From positions 431,627 through 495,626 of the forward strand of contig CADCJW010000002.1 of NCBI GenBank assembly GCA_902801845.1: 64,000 bases of DNA, in the 5' to 3' direction. The stretch is from an uncultured Eubacteriales bacterium. Its GTDB lineage: Bacteria; Bacillota; Clostridia; Christensenellales; CAG-138. The first letter of the stretch is position 1. The number at the start of each line of letters is the position of its first letter. Shown in pieces: positions 26,702 through 35,179 of this stretch. A program made the translations under genes and the position numbers. The notes beneath the pieces are model-generated. The model was not told the DNA's origin. It saw nothing but the letters and a program-made list of their open reading frames with translations, and did no database searches.

Positions 26702-26731
26702 TTTATACCATATCCCCGTTTCACCTGTCAA
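26702..26731 (-). promoter_or_regulatory. Promoter of the purine operon
   Basis: TTGACA, 18-bp spacer, TATAAA on the minus strand, about 20 nt before the ZTP aptamer. Confidence 0.75.
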
Positions 26732-26777
26732 GGAATCCAACGCAAAAACCATGCGAAAACGGGTATCTTTTTGCGCT

Positions 26778-27434
26778 TTACCCCCTTGTGCGGATGGCGT
26801 CGCGGCAGACGGGGAAGGTGAAGTAGGTATCCGGGAAGGGCTCCTCCGCCAACGCGAAGTGCCACCACTCGCAGTCGATGGGGAGAAAGCCGTTGCGGAC
26901 CATGGCATGCTGCAGGAGCATCCGGTTCTCGTGCTGCTCATCCGTCACGTCCGGGCAGTCCGGATGGGAAAGGGGGCTGAACAGATCGAAGGGGCTGCCC
27001 ATGTCCAGCTCCTTGCCCGTGCGCATGTCGAGGAGGGTGAGGTCCACGGCGCTGCCCCGGCTGTGGCTGGACTGCTTGGCGATGTACCCCCTGGCAAAGA
27101 GCTCCTGCTTCTCCAGATCGGGGTAGAAATAGGGCTTCATGCGCACGTCCGTGTCCTCGATGCCCCAGAGGATGAACTGCTTCACCGCAGCCACGGGCCG
27201 ATAGGCGTCGAACACCTTCAGCCGGTACCCCTGGACGAACAGTTCGTTGCTGACGGCCTTCAGGGCCCGGGCCGCCTCCCGCGTCAGCAGGGCGATGGGC
27301 TCCTCGTAGCCGTCGATGCGTTCGCCGATGAAGTTGTAGGTGGCGTAGTACCGTATCTCCTGGACGATATGGGGCACATGATCGGCCAGGAGCACAAAAT
27401 CGCTGGCGTCCGTCGACAACACATTTCTTCCCAT
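26778..27434 (-). CDS. D-alanyl-D-alanine dipeptidase, VanX/DdpX family
   Basis: A 218-aa zinc dipeptidase of the VanX family. The metal and catalytic motifs are SSHSRGSAVDLTLLD (His and Asp ligands) and ECEWWHF-like DCEWWHFA near the C-terminus (catalytic Glu and third ligand His). FDAYRPVAAVKQF supplies the conserved Arg that stabilises the transition state. Outside vancomycin clusters such enzymes recycle cell-wall D-Ala-D-Ala. No signal peptide is seen, so it is cytoplasmic. AGGAGGT sets the start at 27434. No vanH or vanA-like genes are nearby, so I do not infer glycopeptide resistance. Confidence 0.92.
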   Translation of the reverse strand: MGRNVLSTDASDFVLLADHVPHIVQEIRYYATYNFIGERIDGYEEPIALLTREAARALKAVSNELFVQGYRLKVFDAYRPVAAVKQFILWGIEDTDVRMKPYFYPDLEKQELFARGYIAKQSSHSRGSAVDLTLLDMRTGKELDMGSPFDLFSPLSHPDCPDVTDEQHENRMLLQHAMVRNGFLPIDCEWWHFALAEEPFPDTYFTFPVCRDAIRTRG

Positions 27435-27491
27435 GAAGCACCTCCTGTTTTCCGTCATAAGTCGTATCGTAAAGCAGCGGCTGACGCCGCT

Positions 27492-27670
27492 TCATTCTTT
27501 CTCTCCGGTCGGTGCAAGCGGCGTACTCCAACGGATGCGCCGTCTCAGCAGGACCAGGTACAGGGCGAACAGCCCAAGGACCACCACCCCGCCATCGCCA
27601 GGATCCCGCAGAACACGGCGGCAGTCATGCCCATGAGCAGCACGCCGAATGAGATCACCAGCGGGATCAT
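27492..27670 (-). pseudogene. Small membrane protein gene broken by a frameshift
   Basis: A start at 27670 after GGCGGGGAG opens MIPLVISFGVLLMGMTAAVF, a hydrophobic helix; the frame then runs into a stop. A different frame continues seamlessly with GVVVLGLFALYLVLLRRRIR, a second helix with a positive end, to a stop at 27492. The combined length is 179 nt, one short of a whole number of codons, so a single-base slip near the CCACCACCCC stretch (around 27590) would join both into a 59-residue two-helix protein. It may be a decayed gene or a sequence error. The rest of the 27435-27784 gap holds nothing else I can support. Confidence 0.35.
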
Positions 27671-27784
27671 AGCGATTGGCTCCCCGCCTTTCCGTCACAA
27701 AATTGCTGCAAAGCAAGTATCGAAGAGCAGCTTGCCCGTCAGGACGATGCCGATCGGCGGAGGCCTCCGTTGCTTCGCCCATCC

Positions 27785-29296
27785 TCAGCTGTCCTTCCTG
27801 CTTTTGCTGATCCGCTTGCGGCTGGAGGAGATGGCCCTTTGGGGGCAGACCAGCACGCACAGATGGCAGCCCACGCACTTTTTTCCATCCAATATGGGCC
27901 TGCGATCTTCGTTCAGACGGATGGCCTGGTGGCCGCCGTCGGCGCAGGAGATGACGCAGCGGCCGCAGCCGATGCACTTTTCCCGGTGGAATTTGGGGAA
28001 GACGACGGTGTCCCGCTCCAGCACGTCCGTGGTGTCGCTGATGGAATCGAGGGCCAGGCCTCGAACCTCCTGCACGCTGACGAAGCCCTTCTCCGCCAGA
28101 TAGTAGGCAAGGCCCGCCTTGAGATCCTCGATGATCCGATAGCCGTACTGCATGACGGCGGTGGTGACCTGGATGCTCCCTGCACCCAGGTGGATGAATT
28201 CGAGAGCATCCCGCCAGGTCTCGATGCCGCCCATGGCGCTGATGTGCAGGCCCTGCAGCTTCGGATTTTGCCCCAGCTCTGCGATGAACCGCAGGGCGAT
28301 GGGCTTCACGGCGTTGCCGCTGTAGCCGCCCACGGCGGACATGCCGTGGACCGCGGGCGCGGACACGTAGGTATGGGGATTCACACCGATGATGCTCTTG
28401 ATGGTGTTGATGGCGGCGATGCCGTCGGCCCCGCCCCGCCGGGCTGCCTCCGCAGCCGGGGACATGACGGCCACGTTTGGGGTGAGCTTAGCGAGGATCG
28501 GTATCTTCGCGCCCCGTCGGGCGGCGGCGGTGAACCGCTCCACCAGCTCCGGCACCTGACCGATGTCGGAGCCGAGACCGTCGTCCATCATATTGGGACA
28601 GGAGAAATTGAGCTCGATGGCGTCGGCCCCGTTCTCCTCGCACAGGCGGCTCAACTCCTCCCACTCCGCCTCGTTTTGGCCCATGATGGAGGCCAGGATG
28701 AACTTGGTGGGAAAGTCCTGCTTGAGCCTTCGGAAGATCTCCATGTTCTCGGCTACGCTGTGGTCCGAGAGCTGCTCCACGTTCTTGAAGCCCACGATGG
28801 TCCCGTTGTCTCCGGTGATGGCGGAAAAACGAGGAGAGGCTTCGTGGATGTCGAAGGAGCAGATAGTCTTGAAGGCAGCTCCGGCCCAGCCCGCTTCGAA
28901 GGCCCGGGCGCACATGTCGTAGGTGCTGGCCACCACGGAGGAGGAAAGAAGGAATGGACTTTCCAGGGGAATGCCGCAAAGATCCGTTTTTAACAGATCG
29001 TCCCCTTGGGGCAGATCCACCTCCAGTTCCGGTTTGACCCGGCCATGGAGCCGCATCATCAGCTTCCAGATGGGGACTTCACGGGGGCGGACGCATGCGC
29101 TTTCACAGTGCGCGGAGCAGGAAACGCAGGGCAGCCGCTCGGGCAGTCGGGCGGCGGCGACCTTTTCATCATCGAACCAGACGCTCCTCAAGATCTTCGC
29201 CACAGGGAGCTGCCCACAGGCGGCGGTACAGGGAGCGTCCTCACACAGGGCGCAGCGGATCAAGTCTTCCCGCAGGATGGTTCTTTCAAAGAGCAT
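27785..29296 (-). CDS. PreA-like dihydropyrimidine dehydrogenase with N-terminal Fe-S region
   Basis: A 503-aa flavin/Fe-S oxidoreductase. The central barrel (about residues 100-400) is of the dihydroorotate dehydrogenase/PreA type (ELNFSCPNMM, AKLTPNV, SAMGGIETWRDALEF). The C-terminus has two [4Fe-4S] motifs, CIGCGRCVISC and CVGCHLCVLVC. E. coli PreA is about 410 aa. Here about 90 extra residues precede it with two more cysteine sets: C15-x2-C18-x4-C23-x3-C27 and C57-x2-C60-x3-C64-x3-C68, like the Fe-S domain that in PreT or mammalian DPD belongs to the NAD(P)H-side. No preT-like FAD subunit is adjacent. Substrate assignment (uracil/thymine) is inferred from the family. Confidence 0.8.
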   Translation of the reverse strand: MLFERTILREDLIRCALCEDAPCTAACGQLPVAKILRSVWFDDEKVAAARLPERLPCVSCSAHCESACVRPREVPIWKLMMRLHGRVKPELEVDLPQGDDLLKTDLCGIPLESPFLLSSSVVASTYDMCARAFEAGWAGAAFKTICSFDIHEASPRFSAITGDNGTIVGFKNVEQLSDHSVAENMEIFRRLKQDFPTKFILASIMGQNEAEWEELSRLCEENGADAIELNFSCPNMMDDGLGSDIGQVPELVERFTAAARRGAKIPILAKLTPNVAVMSPAAEAARRGGADGIAAINTIKSIIGVNPHTYVSAPAVHGMSAVGGYSGNAVKPIALRFIAELGQNPKLQGLHISAMGGIETWRDALEFIHLGAGSIQVTTAVMQYGYRIIEDLKAGLAYYLAEKGFVSVQEVRGLALDSISDTTDVLERDTVVFPKFHREKCIGCGRCVISCADGGHQAIRLNEDRRPILDGKKCVGCHLCVLVCPQRAISSSRKRISKSRKDS

Positions 29297-29325
29297 ATTC
29301 GTTCCTCCCGTGACTCGTTTGTTTT

Positions 29326-32202
29326 TTATGCTACGTCCGTCAATTTCAGCTGCTTCACCTGGCGCAGGACGACGGCGTTGATGACCACGGTGAAAAACAC
29401 CGTCATGACCGCCCCCAGCAGCCAGGCGATCACGCTGACGCTGCGGTCGAACTGGATAAGGGGCGGCTCCAGGGCGCGGACGATGGCATAGCCGAGCAGG
29501 GCGCCCAGGCCGATGCCCAGCACGATGCCCAAAGCGGTGGTGGCGATGGTCTCCCGCGTCACGTAGGCGATGGTCTCCTTCGTGGTGAAGCCGTTGATCC
29601 GCATGACGGTGAGTTCCCGCTTCTTTTGCAGGATGTAGATGTTGGTCAGGTTCATGAGCACCACCCCCGCCATGACCGCCGCCATGAAGATGAACAGAAG
29701 GACCACCGCGTTCATGACGGACGTGGCCGACTGGAATAGCTGGCGGAAGGCGTCGGCGGCGGAATAGCCGCTATAGCCGACAACGTCGTTGAAGGCTTCG
29801 TTCAGGGCGTCGGCGCTTGCCCCGTTCAGGCGCACCAAAGCGGCGTTGTGGACCGGCTCCCGTTGGAACAGAGCTTGGAAGCAATCTTCGCTCATGAAAA
29901 AGACCCGGTTCATGAAGTTGTCGAAGACCCCGGCCACGGGCGCCTGGACGGTCTCCGTGGCGTTGATGGTGAGCTCCAGCACGTCGCCCGGCTGCACCCC
30001 GTAGTATTCGGAGAAGCGCTTGGGGATGTAGACGCCCTCGTTTGAGGGGGGCATGGGCTGCCCGGTTTTGGCGTCATACAGCCGGAACATGCGGCCCATG
30101 GCGTCCAGATCCCCGCAATACAGCTCCTCCACGTCCAGATTGCGGACCTGGACGGTGCAATAGGTGTTTAGAATGAAGCAGGATCCGACCTTCGCTTCCT
30201 TCAGCTTTTCATCCAGAACGGCGGCAGCCTCTGCGTTGACGGCGGGATCGAACCGGAACAGGCCGTCGTATTGGACGATCCGGGTGAACTGACGCTCCAA
30301 CGCCCCGCTGACTGAATGCCGGAGAGTGAACCCCACCACCACCAACGCGCAGCAACCCGCCACGCTGACCACGGTGACGATCACCCGCTTCAGATCGGAC
30401 CGGATATTGCGCAGGATCAACCGGGAATAGAGAGGCAGCGAAGAGGAGCCTTTGGCGGCGGTCTTCCGGCCCTTGGGCATGGCCGTTTGCAGCAGGGTCA
30501 CCGCCGGGGTCTTCAGCAGCCGCCGGCAGGCGAACCACACCGCCGAAACCGACAGCAGCAGCCCGGCGACGAAGACGATCAGGGTGGGGCCCACCGTCAG
30601 GGTCCCCCGAGTGATGTCGATGCTGTAATAGATCTGGTACCCGTTCAGGATGAAGGGTTCCACGCCGAAGCGGGCGATCAAAACCCCCATGAGGGTGCCC
30701 AGAAGGGTGCCGGAAACGCCGAAGGTCAGATACTTGGCGAAGATCTCCCGCCGATAGAATCCCAGAGCCTTGGTGGCCCCCACCAAATTGCGCTGCTCGT
30801 CGATCATCTTGCTGACCGTCGCGTAGATGACCAGGGCACTTACGGCGATGAACAGGAGCGAGAAGGTCATCTGGAGCCTGGTAAGGCTTTCCCTGGAGGA
30901 GCTGAGCTGCACATAGCTCATGTTCCCGCTGACGTCGGTGACGATCCAGCGGCAGATGCCGGGCAGGCCGATCTCCTCCCATAGGGTACCGTCCAAAAAC
31001 TTTGCATGGGTATCGTTCCAGGCGGAGCAGCCCTGGGTCAGCTCCGCATATTTGTCCTCATATTTATCCAGGCCGGGCATGACCTTGTCCGCCAGCAGGG
31101 CGGTAGCCGCCTCCCGGGAATACTCTCCCTCCCCGTCCAGGAGCATGAAAGCGCTCTTGAGTATCTCGTCCTGCAGCGCCAGGGAAGAAACCAGCTTCTC
31201 CACGTTCTCCCGCAGGGACAGATTCAGATCAATCTTCACGCCTTCTGTGATATGAAAGCTCATGGCGTCGGCATACTCATCCCAGGGATTCACCGTCCAT
31301 TTCGTGATCCACTCGATGGAGTTCACGGCTTCTTCGCCCAGGACCTCGGCGAGCTTGTTCCGGATGGCGCGGCGGATCTCCTCCTTGGCTTCCTCCAGCA
31401 CGTCCCAGCCGGAGATCAGTCGCTCCTCCGCAACCTGGGTAAGCTGGGCATCCACCTCCGCCTGGCGGATGGGGGCCCGCTCTTGGCCAACGGCGTCGAT
31501 CTGCGTCCGGATCTGTTTCACCGCGGCGGTGTAGGGATCATCGAACCGGCCCTTATCTTTCGGCACGTCCAGGATCAGCTCCGCCTTCATGAAACAGCCG
31601 GCGAAGATGTCCAGATCGAAGGCCTCCGGGCTCACCAGGATATACGGCGTGTCAGGCACGGAGCCGCACACATGGTCCGGATGGATCACGATGCCCTCGA
31701 TGACATATTCCTTCCCCGTCAAAAACCGGGCCTGCTGGCCTTTCGCGTCGGTGATCTCGATCCTGTCCCCCAGCTGCCAGCCCATCTCCTCGGCCAAATC
31801 CCGCTCCACCGCGCAGGCTTCCGCACTCGTGGGCAGCTTGCCCTCCAGGAGCACGGGGCGATTGATGCGGTCCGAGCAGGTGGTCACGTTCACGTCCTTG
31901 CGGATCAGACCGGAGGCCACCTTGCCCTGGGTCATGATCACGCCTTCCACATCCTGCACGCCCTCGATGGCGCCGAGGACGTCCATATCCTCCGGGGACA
32001 GCAAACGGGTGGAGACGATCTCGATATCCCGGAAATTGGCATCGTTATAGAAGGCAGAGCCGTTGGCGCTGATAGCGGCGGCGCCATAATTCATGGCGAG
32101 GAACATGGTCACCCCCAGCATCGCGATGACCGCAATGGACAGGTAAGAGACCTTCTGCTTCCAGATATTCCGCAACGCGTCTTTTCGCTGTGTGGGTTTC
32201 AT
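29326..32202 (-). CDS. FtsX/MacB-like ABC transporter permease
   Basis: A 958-aa membrane protein. There is one helix near residues 18-42, a large extracytoplasmic region of about 370 residues, then a FtsX-type block of three helices (about 440-560), a second long extracytoplasmic region, and a final FtsX block (about 830-945, ending in QVKQLKLTDVA). The two-block layout is the LolC/YtrF-type long permease that works as a mechanotransmitter or exporter of lipids and peptides. It begins 6 nt after the GAF-ABC ATPase gene, which is its partner. Cargo is unknown. Confidence 0.85.
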   Translation of the reverse strand: MKPTQRKDALRNIWKQKVSYLSIAVIAMLGVTMFLAMNYGAAAISANGSAFYNDANFRDIEIVSTRLLSPEDMDVLGAIEGVQDVEGVIMTQGKVASGLIRKDVNVTTCSDRINRPVLLEGKLPTSAEACAVERDLAEEMGWQLGDRIEITDAKGQQARFLTGKEYVIEGIVIHPDHVCGSVPDTPYILVSPEAFDLDIFAGCFMKAELILDVPKDKGRFDDPYTAAVKQIRTQIDAVGQERAPIRQAEVDAQLTQVAEERLISGWDVLEEAKEEIRRAIRNKLAEVLGEEAVNSIEWITKWTVNPWDEYADAMSFHITEGVKIDLNLSLRENVEKLVSSLALQDEILKSAFMLLDGEGEYSREAATALLADKVMPGLDKYEDKYAELTQGCSAWNDTHAKFLDGTLWEEIGLPGICRWIVTDVSGNMSYVQLSSSRESLTRLQMTFSLLFIAVSALVIYATVSKMIDEQRNLVGATKALGFYRREIFAKYLTFGVSGTLLGTLMGVLIARFGVEPFILNGYQIYYSIDITRGTLTVGPTLIVFVAGLLLSVSAVWFACRRLLKTPAVTLLQTAMPKGRKTAAKGSSSLPLYSRLILRNIRSDLKRVIVTVVSVAGCCALVVVGFTLRHSVSGALERQFTRIVQYDGLFRFDPAVNAEAAAVLDEKLKEAKVGSCFILNTYCTVQVRNLDVEELYCGDLDAMGRMFRLYDAKTGQPMPPSNEGVYIPKRFSEYYGVQPGDVLELTINATETVQAPVAGVFDNFMNRVFFMSEDCFQALFQREPVHNAALVRLNGASADALNEAFNDVVGYSGYSAADAFRQLFQSATSVMNAVVLLFIFMAAVMAGVVLMNLTNIYILQKKRELTVMRINGFTTKETIAYVTRETIATTALGIVLGIGLGALLGYAIVRALEPPLIQFDRSVSVIAWLLGAVMTVFFTVVINAVVLRQVKQLKLTDVA

Positions 32203-32208
32203 GGTCCG

Positions 32209-33429
32209 TCACCAAACCAGCTCTTGGGCATGGACCGGGCGCAGGTTCTTCTTGATGCTGGCGATCCGGCCGCCCCGCACTTTCACCACCCGATCCGCCA
32301 TCTTGGCGATCTCTACGTTGTGGGTGACCATCATGACCGTGGCGCCCTGGTTCTTCACGATGTCCTCGATGACGGAAAGGACCTCGATGCTGGTGGTGTA
32401 GTCCAGAGCCGCCGTAGGCTCGTCGGCCAGGATGAGCTTGGGTTTCTTCACGATGGCTCGGGCGATGGACACCCGCTGCTGCTGACCGCCGGACATCTGG
32501 CCGGGATAGTTGTTGGCCCGCTGTCCCAGGCCCACCTTCTCGATGGCATCCATGGGATCCATGGGATCCTTCACCAGCTCCGCGATGAACTGCACGTTCT
32601 CGAGGGCGGTCAGATTGGGCATCAGGTTATAGGCCTGGAAGATGAAGCCGATGTACTCCCGGCGGTAGCGGGTGAGCTCCGCGTCCGTGGGGTGGGAGAA
32701 GTCCTTGCCCTCGATGGTCAAGGTGCCGTCGGTGAGGAAGTCCATGCCCCCCACGATGTTCATCATGGTGGACTTGCCGCAGCCGGATTCGCCCAGGACC
32801 ACCACGAACTCGTTCTTGTAGATCTCCAGATTGATCCCCTTGAGCACCTGCAGCACGCCGTCCCCCGAGGGGAACTCCTTGGTCACGTCCTTGAGGACCG
32901 CCAGGACCTCCTTCTGTTCGCCCAGGTCCACGGCGAGGCCCTTCTCGTCGATGGTGATGGCGGCCAGGGCGGCCATGCGCTCGCAGAGCTGCAGCTCCTC
33001 GGCGTCGTACAGGTTCCCGTCCTTTTTGTTGACGACCTGGACGCAGCCGATCACATCGTGAAGGTTGTTGAGGGGCACGCAGATCATGGTCCTGGTGACG
33101 AGGCCGTTATCGTCGAAGACGGTGCCGTCGAACCGGGCATCCGTGGCGGCGTCAGTGACCATGACGGACTTGCCCGTCTTGGTGACCAATCCCTCGATGC
33201 CCAGGCCGTTCTCCACGGTGATGTTGGATACGTCCGCCGGCCCGATATGGAACAGAGGGCTCAGCCGATCCGTCTTGGGATCCAGCAGCCAGATGGCCCC
33301 GGCTTCGCTGTTCAGCGTATTGACGATGATCTCCAAACTTCCGGAGAGGGCGTCGTCAAGGCTGTCCACCTCCAAAAGTTGCTCCATGATCTGCCAGGTG
33401 GCTTTCGTGAATCTTTTTTCTTCTGCCAT
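32209..33429 (-). CDS. GAF domain-ABC ATPase fusion, LolD/MacB type
   Basis: A 406-aa protein. Residues 10-165 form a GAF domain (GAIWLLDPKTDRLSPLFHIG, GIEGLVTKTGKSVMV, RTMICVPL, AALAAITIDEKGLAV). Residues about 175-400 form an ABC ATPase with Walker A GESGCGKST, Q-loop region FIFQAYNLMP, signature MSGGQQQRVSIARA, Walker B LILADEPTAALD and the switch His in MVTHNVEIA. GAF domains bind small molecules or sense redox, so transport may be gated by a ligand. AGGGGA at 8-nt spacing favours the ATG at 33429 over an upstream GTG. Its permease is the next gene. Confidence 0.9.
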   Translation of the reverse strand: MAEEKRFTKATWQIMEQLLEVDSLDDALSGSLEIIVNTLNSEAGAIWLLDPKTDRLSPLFHIGPADVSNITVENGLGIEGLVTKTGKSVMVTDAATDARFDGTVFDDNGLVTRTMICVPLNNLHDVIGCVQVVNKKDGNLYDAEELQLCERMAALAAITIDEKGLAVDLGEQKEVLAVLKDVTKEFPSGDGVLQVLKGINLEIYKNEFVVVLGESGCGKSTMMNIVGGMDFLTDGTLTIEGKDFSHPTDAELTRYRREYIGFIFQAYNLMPNLTALENVQFIAELVKDPMDPMDAIEKVGLGQRANNYPGQMSGGQQQRVSIARAIVKKPKLILADEPTAALDYTTSIEVLSVIEDIVKNQGATVMMVTHNVEIAKMADRVVKVRGGRIASIKKNLRPVHAQELVW

Positions 33430-33460
33430 GCCTCGAGTCCCCTTATCGGTTTTCAATTGA

Positions 33461-34228
33461 TCAAAATATGACACCCATATTCTCGACCGTATCGATCACG
33501 ACGACGCAATCGGCCTGCACCTGCTGCATCACCAGCTTCATCATGTTCTCCGGGATCGCCACGCAGCCGCCGGTCCATGGCTTCTGCGGGCCGAAACAAT
33601 GCAGAAAGATGGCGGAGCCGCGGCCGGGCGTACCTTCCTCATTGAAGGAAATGTTCAGACAATACTGATACTGGTATTCGTAGTCCACGATATGTTCGCT
33701 GTCGTCCATGACCAGATCGGGCACGTCCCGTATGTCCACCATCTGATTGTATTGCCGATCGGGATCACCGGACCAGTAGGTGTTGTCGTCCACCTGGAAA
33801 TAGGGGATTCCGCACCCGGGATCGGCGGCGATGCCGAAAGCTTTATTGAAGCGATATACCCCCATGGGTGTTTGCGCACAGCCTTCCCTGTGGTCCCCGT
33901 CCGGACACAATCCGTTTTTCCCCACGAAGCCGGGGGTGGACAGGATCTGCTTCCATCTGCCCACCTCGTCCCGCTGGTGCAGGGAAATATACGCCGTGGT
34001 CTTGTCCATGCCGATGCCGGCCACGATGAAGAGCTGCTTTACCTGTTCGTCCTGGGCCTGCGGCAGCTTTGTGACCCACTCGGGGGAATCGACCGCATGT
34101 TGGATATCCACGTGCAGACCGCTTGGAGGCAGCTCCTCCTCAGCGGCCGCTTTTCCAGGCAGACAAAGGGCCAAGCCCATGGGGAACAGCAAGGTGAAAA
34201 CAGCCAGGATAGAAGCGATTTTTTTCAT
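33461..34228 (-). CDS. L,D-transpeptidase (YkuD domain), secreted
   Basis: A 255-aa protein with an N-terminal signal peptide (KKIASILAVFTLLFPMGLAL, cleavage near AAA-E). The C-terminal YkuD active site reads HCFGPQKPWTGGCVAIPE, with the catalytic Cys in TGGC and upstream His. These enzymes make 3-3 peptidoglycan cross-links or attach proteins to the wall and resist most beta-lactams. The start at 34228 follows GGAGA. It lies between queT and the GAF-ABC exporter, with a 17-nt gap to queT, so it is probably co-transcribed. Confidence 0.88.
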   Translation of the reverse strand: MKKIASILAVFTLLFPMGLALCLPGKAAAEEELPPSGLHVDIQHAVDSPEWVTKLPQAQDEQVKQLFIVAGIGMDKTTAYISLHQRDEVGRWKQILSTPGFVGKNGLCPDGDHREGCAQTPMGVYRFNKAFGIAADPGCGIPYFQVDDNTYWSGDPDRQYNQMVDIRDVPDLVMDDSEHIVDYEYQYQYCLNISFNEEGTPGRGSAIFLHCFGPQKPWTGGCVAIPENMMKLVMQQVQADCVVVIDTVENMGVIF

Positions 34229-34245
34229 GGAAGGGTCTCCGTTTC

Positions 34246-34746
34246 TCATGAACTCTTTTTCTCATTTCCAAAGATATGTTTGTGCCGCAGCAGGACGGTG
34301 CACAGCAGCTCCCCCAGCACGTAGCAGCTGAGGATCTCCCCCGCGGCCACGTAGACCATCATGAGGGGGATGGGTAGGGGCACCCCGTAGCCGCACCTAA
34401 GCACGAAGGGCACAATGAGGGCATTGGACAGGACCGTAGGCAGGGGCACCAGCCACCGGTTTTTTCGCAGCAGATATCCGCCCACCGCGCCGATGAGGGT
34501 GGCCAAGCTCCCGCAAATCACGTCCAGGGGGATGGCCCCGCCCAACAGGTTCCCCAAAACGCAGCCCAGAAACAGGCCCGGGATGGCCGCCGGGGTGAAC
34601 AGGGGCAGGATGGTCAGCGCCTCCGAGATCCGCACCTGCATCTCCCCGAAGGAGATGGGGGCGAAGATCAGCGTCAGCGCCACGTACAGGGCGGCGATGA
34701 TGGACCCCTGGGTCACTTTCAAAGCTGTCGTCCGGCTGCTGTTCAT
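34246..34746 (-). CDS. queT: QueT family transporter
   Basis: A 166-aa membrane protein with five to six helices. The stretch FGEMQVRISEALTILPLFTPAAIPGL in pieces (GEMQVRISEAL; ILPLFTPAAIPG) is the QueT signature. QueT proteins are substrate-binding S components of ECF importers thought to bring in preQ1 or queuosine precursors; the shared energising module would be encoded elsewhere. No preQ1 aptamer is apparent upstream, where the preceding reading frame ends 13 nt before the start. Confidence 0.9.
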   Translation of the reverse strand: MNSSRTTALKVTQGSIIAALYVALTLIFAPISFGEMQVRISEALTILPLFTPAAIPGLFLGCVLGNLLGGAIPLDVICGSLATLIGAVGGYLLRKNRWLVPLPTVLSNALIVPFVLRCGYGVPLPIPLMMVYVAAGEILSCYVLGELLCTVLLRHKHIFGNEKKSS

Positions 34747-34759
34747 AGTCGATCTCCCC

Positions 34760-34981
34760 TCAGCGGTCCGCAGCGGCGAAATAGGCTGCCGTGCGATCCG
34801 CCACGTTCTGTTTCAGAGTGGTGAAGAAAAACATGTAATCATACAGATGATAGGTCCCCTTCGGGAAGATGTCCAGGCCCGGGGGATAGTCCTCCGGCGA
34901 CACGTCCGTCGCCACCAGCTCGCCCCGGAAGCCGATGTAGGCGCCGCACAGGCCGGGGATGGGCTCCGCACCGATGCTCAT
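34760..34981 (-). CDS. Short unrecognised ORF, possibly the 3' half of a broken gene
   Basis: A 73-aa frame starting at an ATG at 34981 and ending 13 nt before queT (sequence contains GAYIGFRGELVATDVSPED and GTYHLYDYMFFFTTLKQN). I do not recognise it. The ending is reminiscent of the last strands of the scramblase/LURP-one-like domain in the neighbour at 35180. It may be the C-terminal half of a protein whose membrane-anchored N-terminus is the ORF at 34996-35163, if one frameshift is assumed. Confidence 0.35.
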   Translation of the reverse strand: MSIGAEPIPGLCGAYIGFRGELVATDVSPEDYPPGLDIFPKGTYHLYDYMFFFTTLKQNVADRTAAYFAAADR

Positions 34982-34995
34982 GACCGCGCCAAGAT

Positions 34996-35163
34996 TCAAA
35001 GAACGGTCCGCCGGGGCTGAGGGGTATGGAAGGAACGGCTGCGGTAGCCGTCCCCTCCTTTTCTTTTCCATATATGCCATATGCCGATGCCGATAACCGT
35101 CGCCAGGATGATGGCCAGGACGATCACCAGAACGAGCCATGTTATCCGTTTTTTATCGCTCAC
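34996..35163 (-). CDS. Small single-helix membrane protein
   Basis: A 55-aa frame from GTG at 35163: short basic start (MSDKKRITW), a clean helix of about 20 Val/Ile/Leu/Ala residues, then a basic tail (KRKGGDGYRSR). AGGATC lies just before the GTG, and it begins 16 nt after the DUF3592 gene stop, as in an operon. It may be a true small protein or the N-terminal part of a gene interrupted by a frameshift with the ORF at 34760. Confidence 0.45.
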   Translation of the reverse strand: MSDKKRITWLVLVIVLAIILATVIGIGIWHIWKRKGGDGYRSRSFHTPQPRRTVL

Positions 35164-35179
35164 GATCCTGTTCTGCTTA

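Noticed and set aside
26778..27434. Vancomycin resistance operon
   Set aside because: Only a VanX-family dipeptidase is present; no vanH/vanA ligase or VanRS genes lie nearby, so a wall-recycling role is more likely.
31006..33471. Plus-strand ORF of 821 aa opposite the ABC exporter
   Set aside because: Covers two real genes with clear motifs on the other strand; His/Asp/Gly-rich shadow.
34747..34990. preQ1 riboswitch before queT
   Set aside because: No C-rich/A-rich preQ1 aptamer pattern was seen; an open reading frame ends 13 nt before queT.
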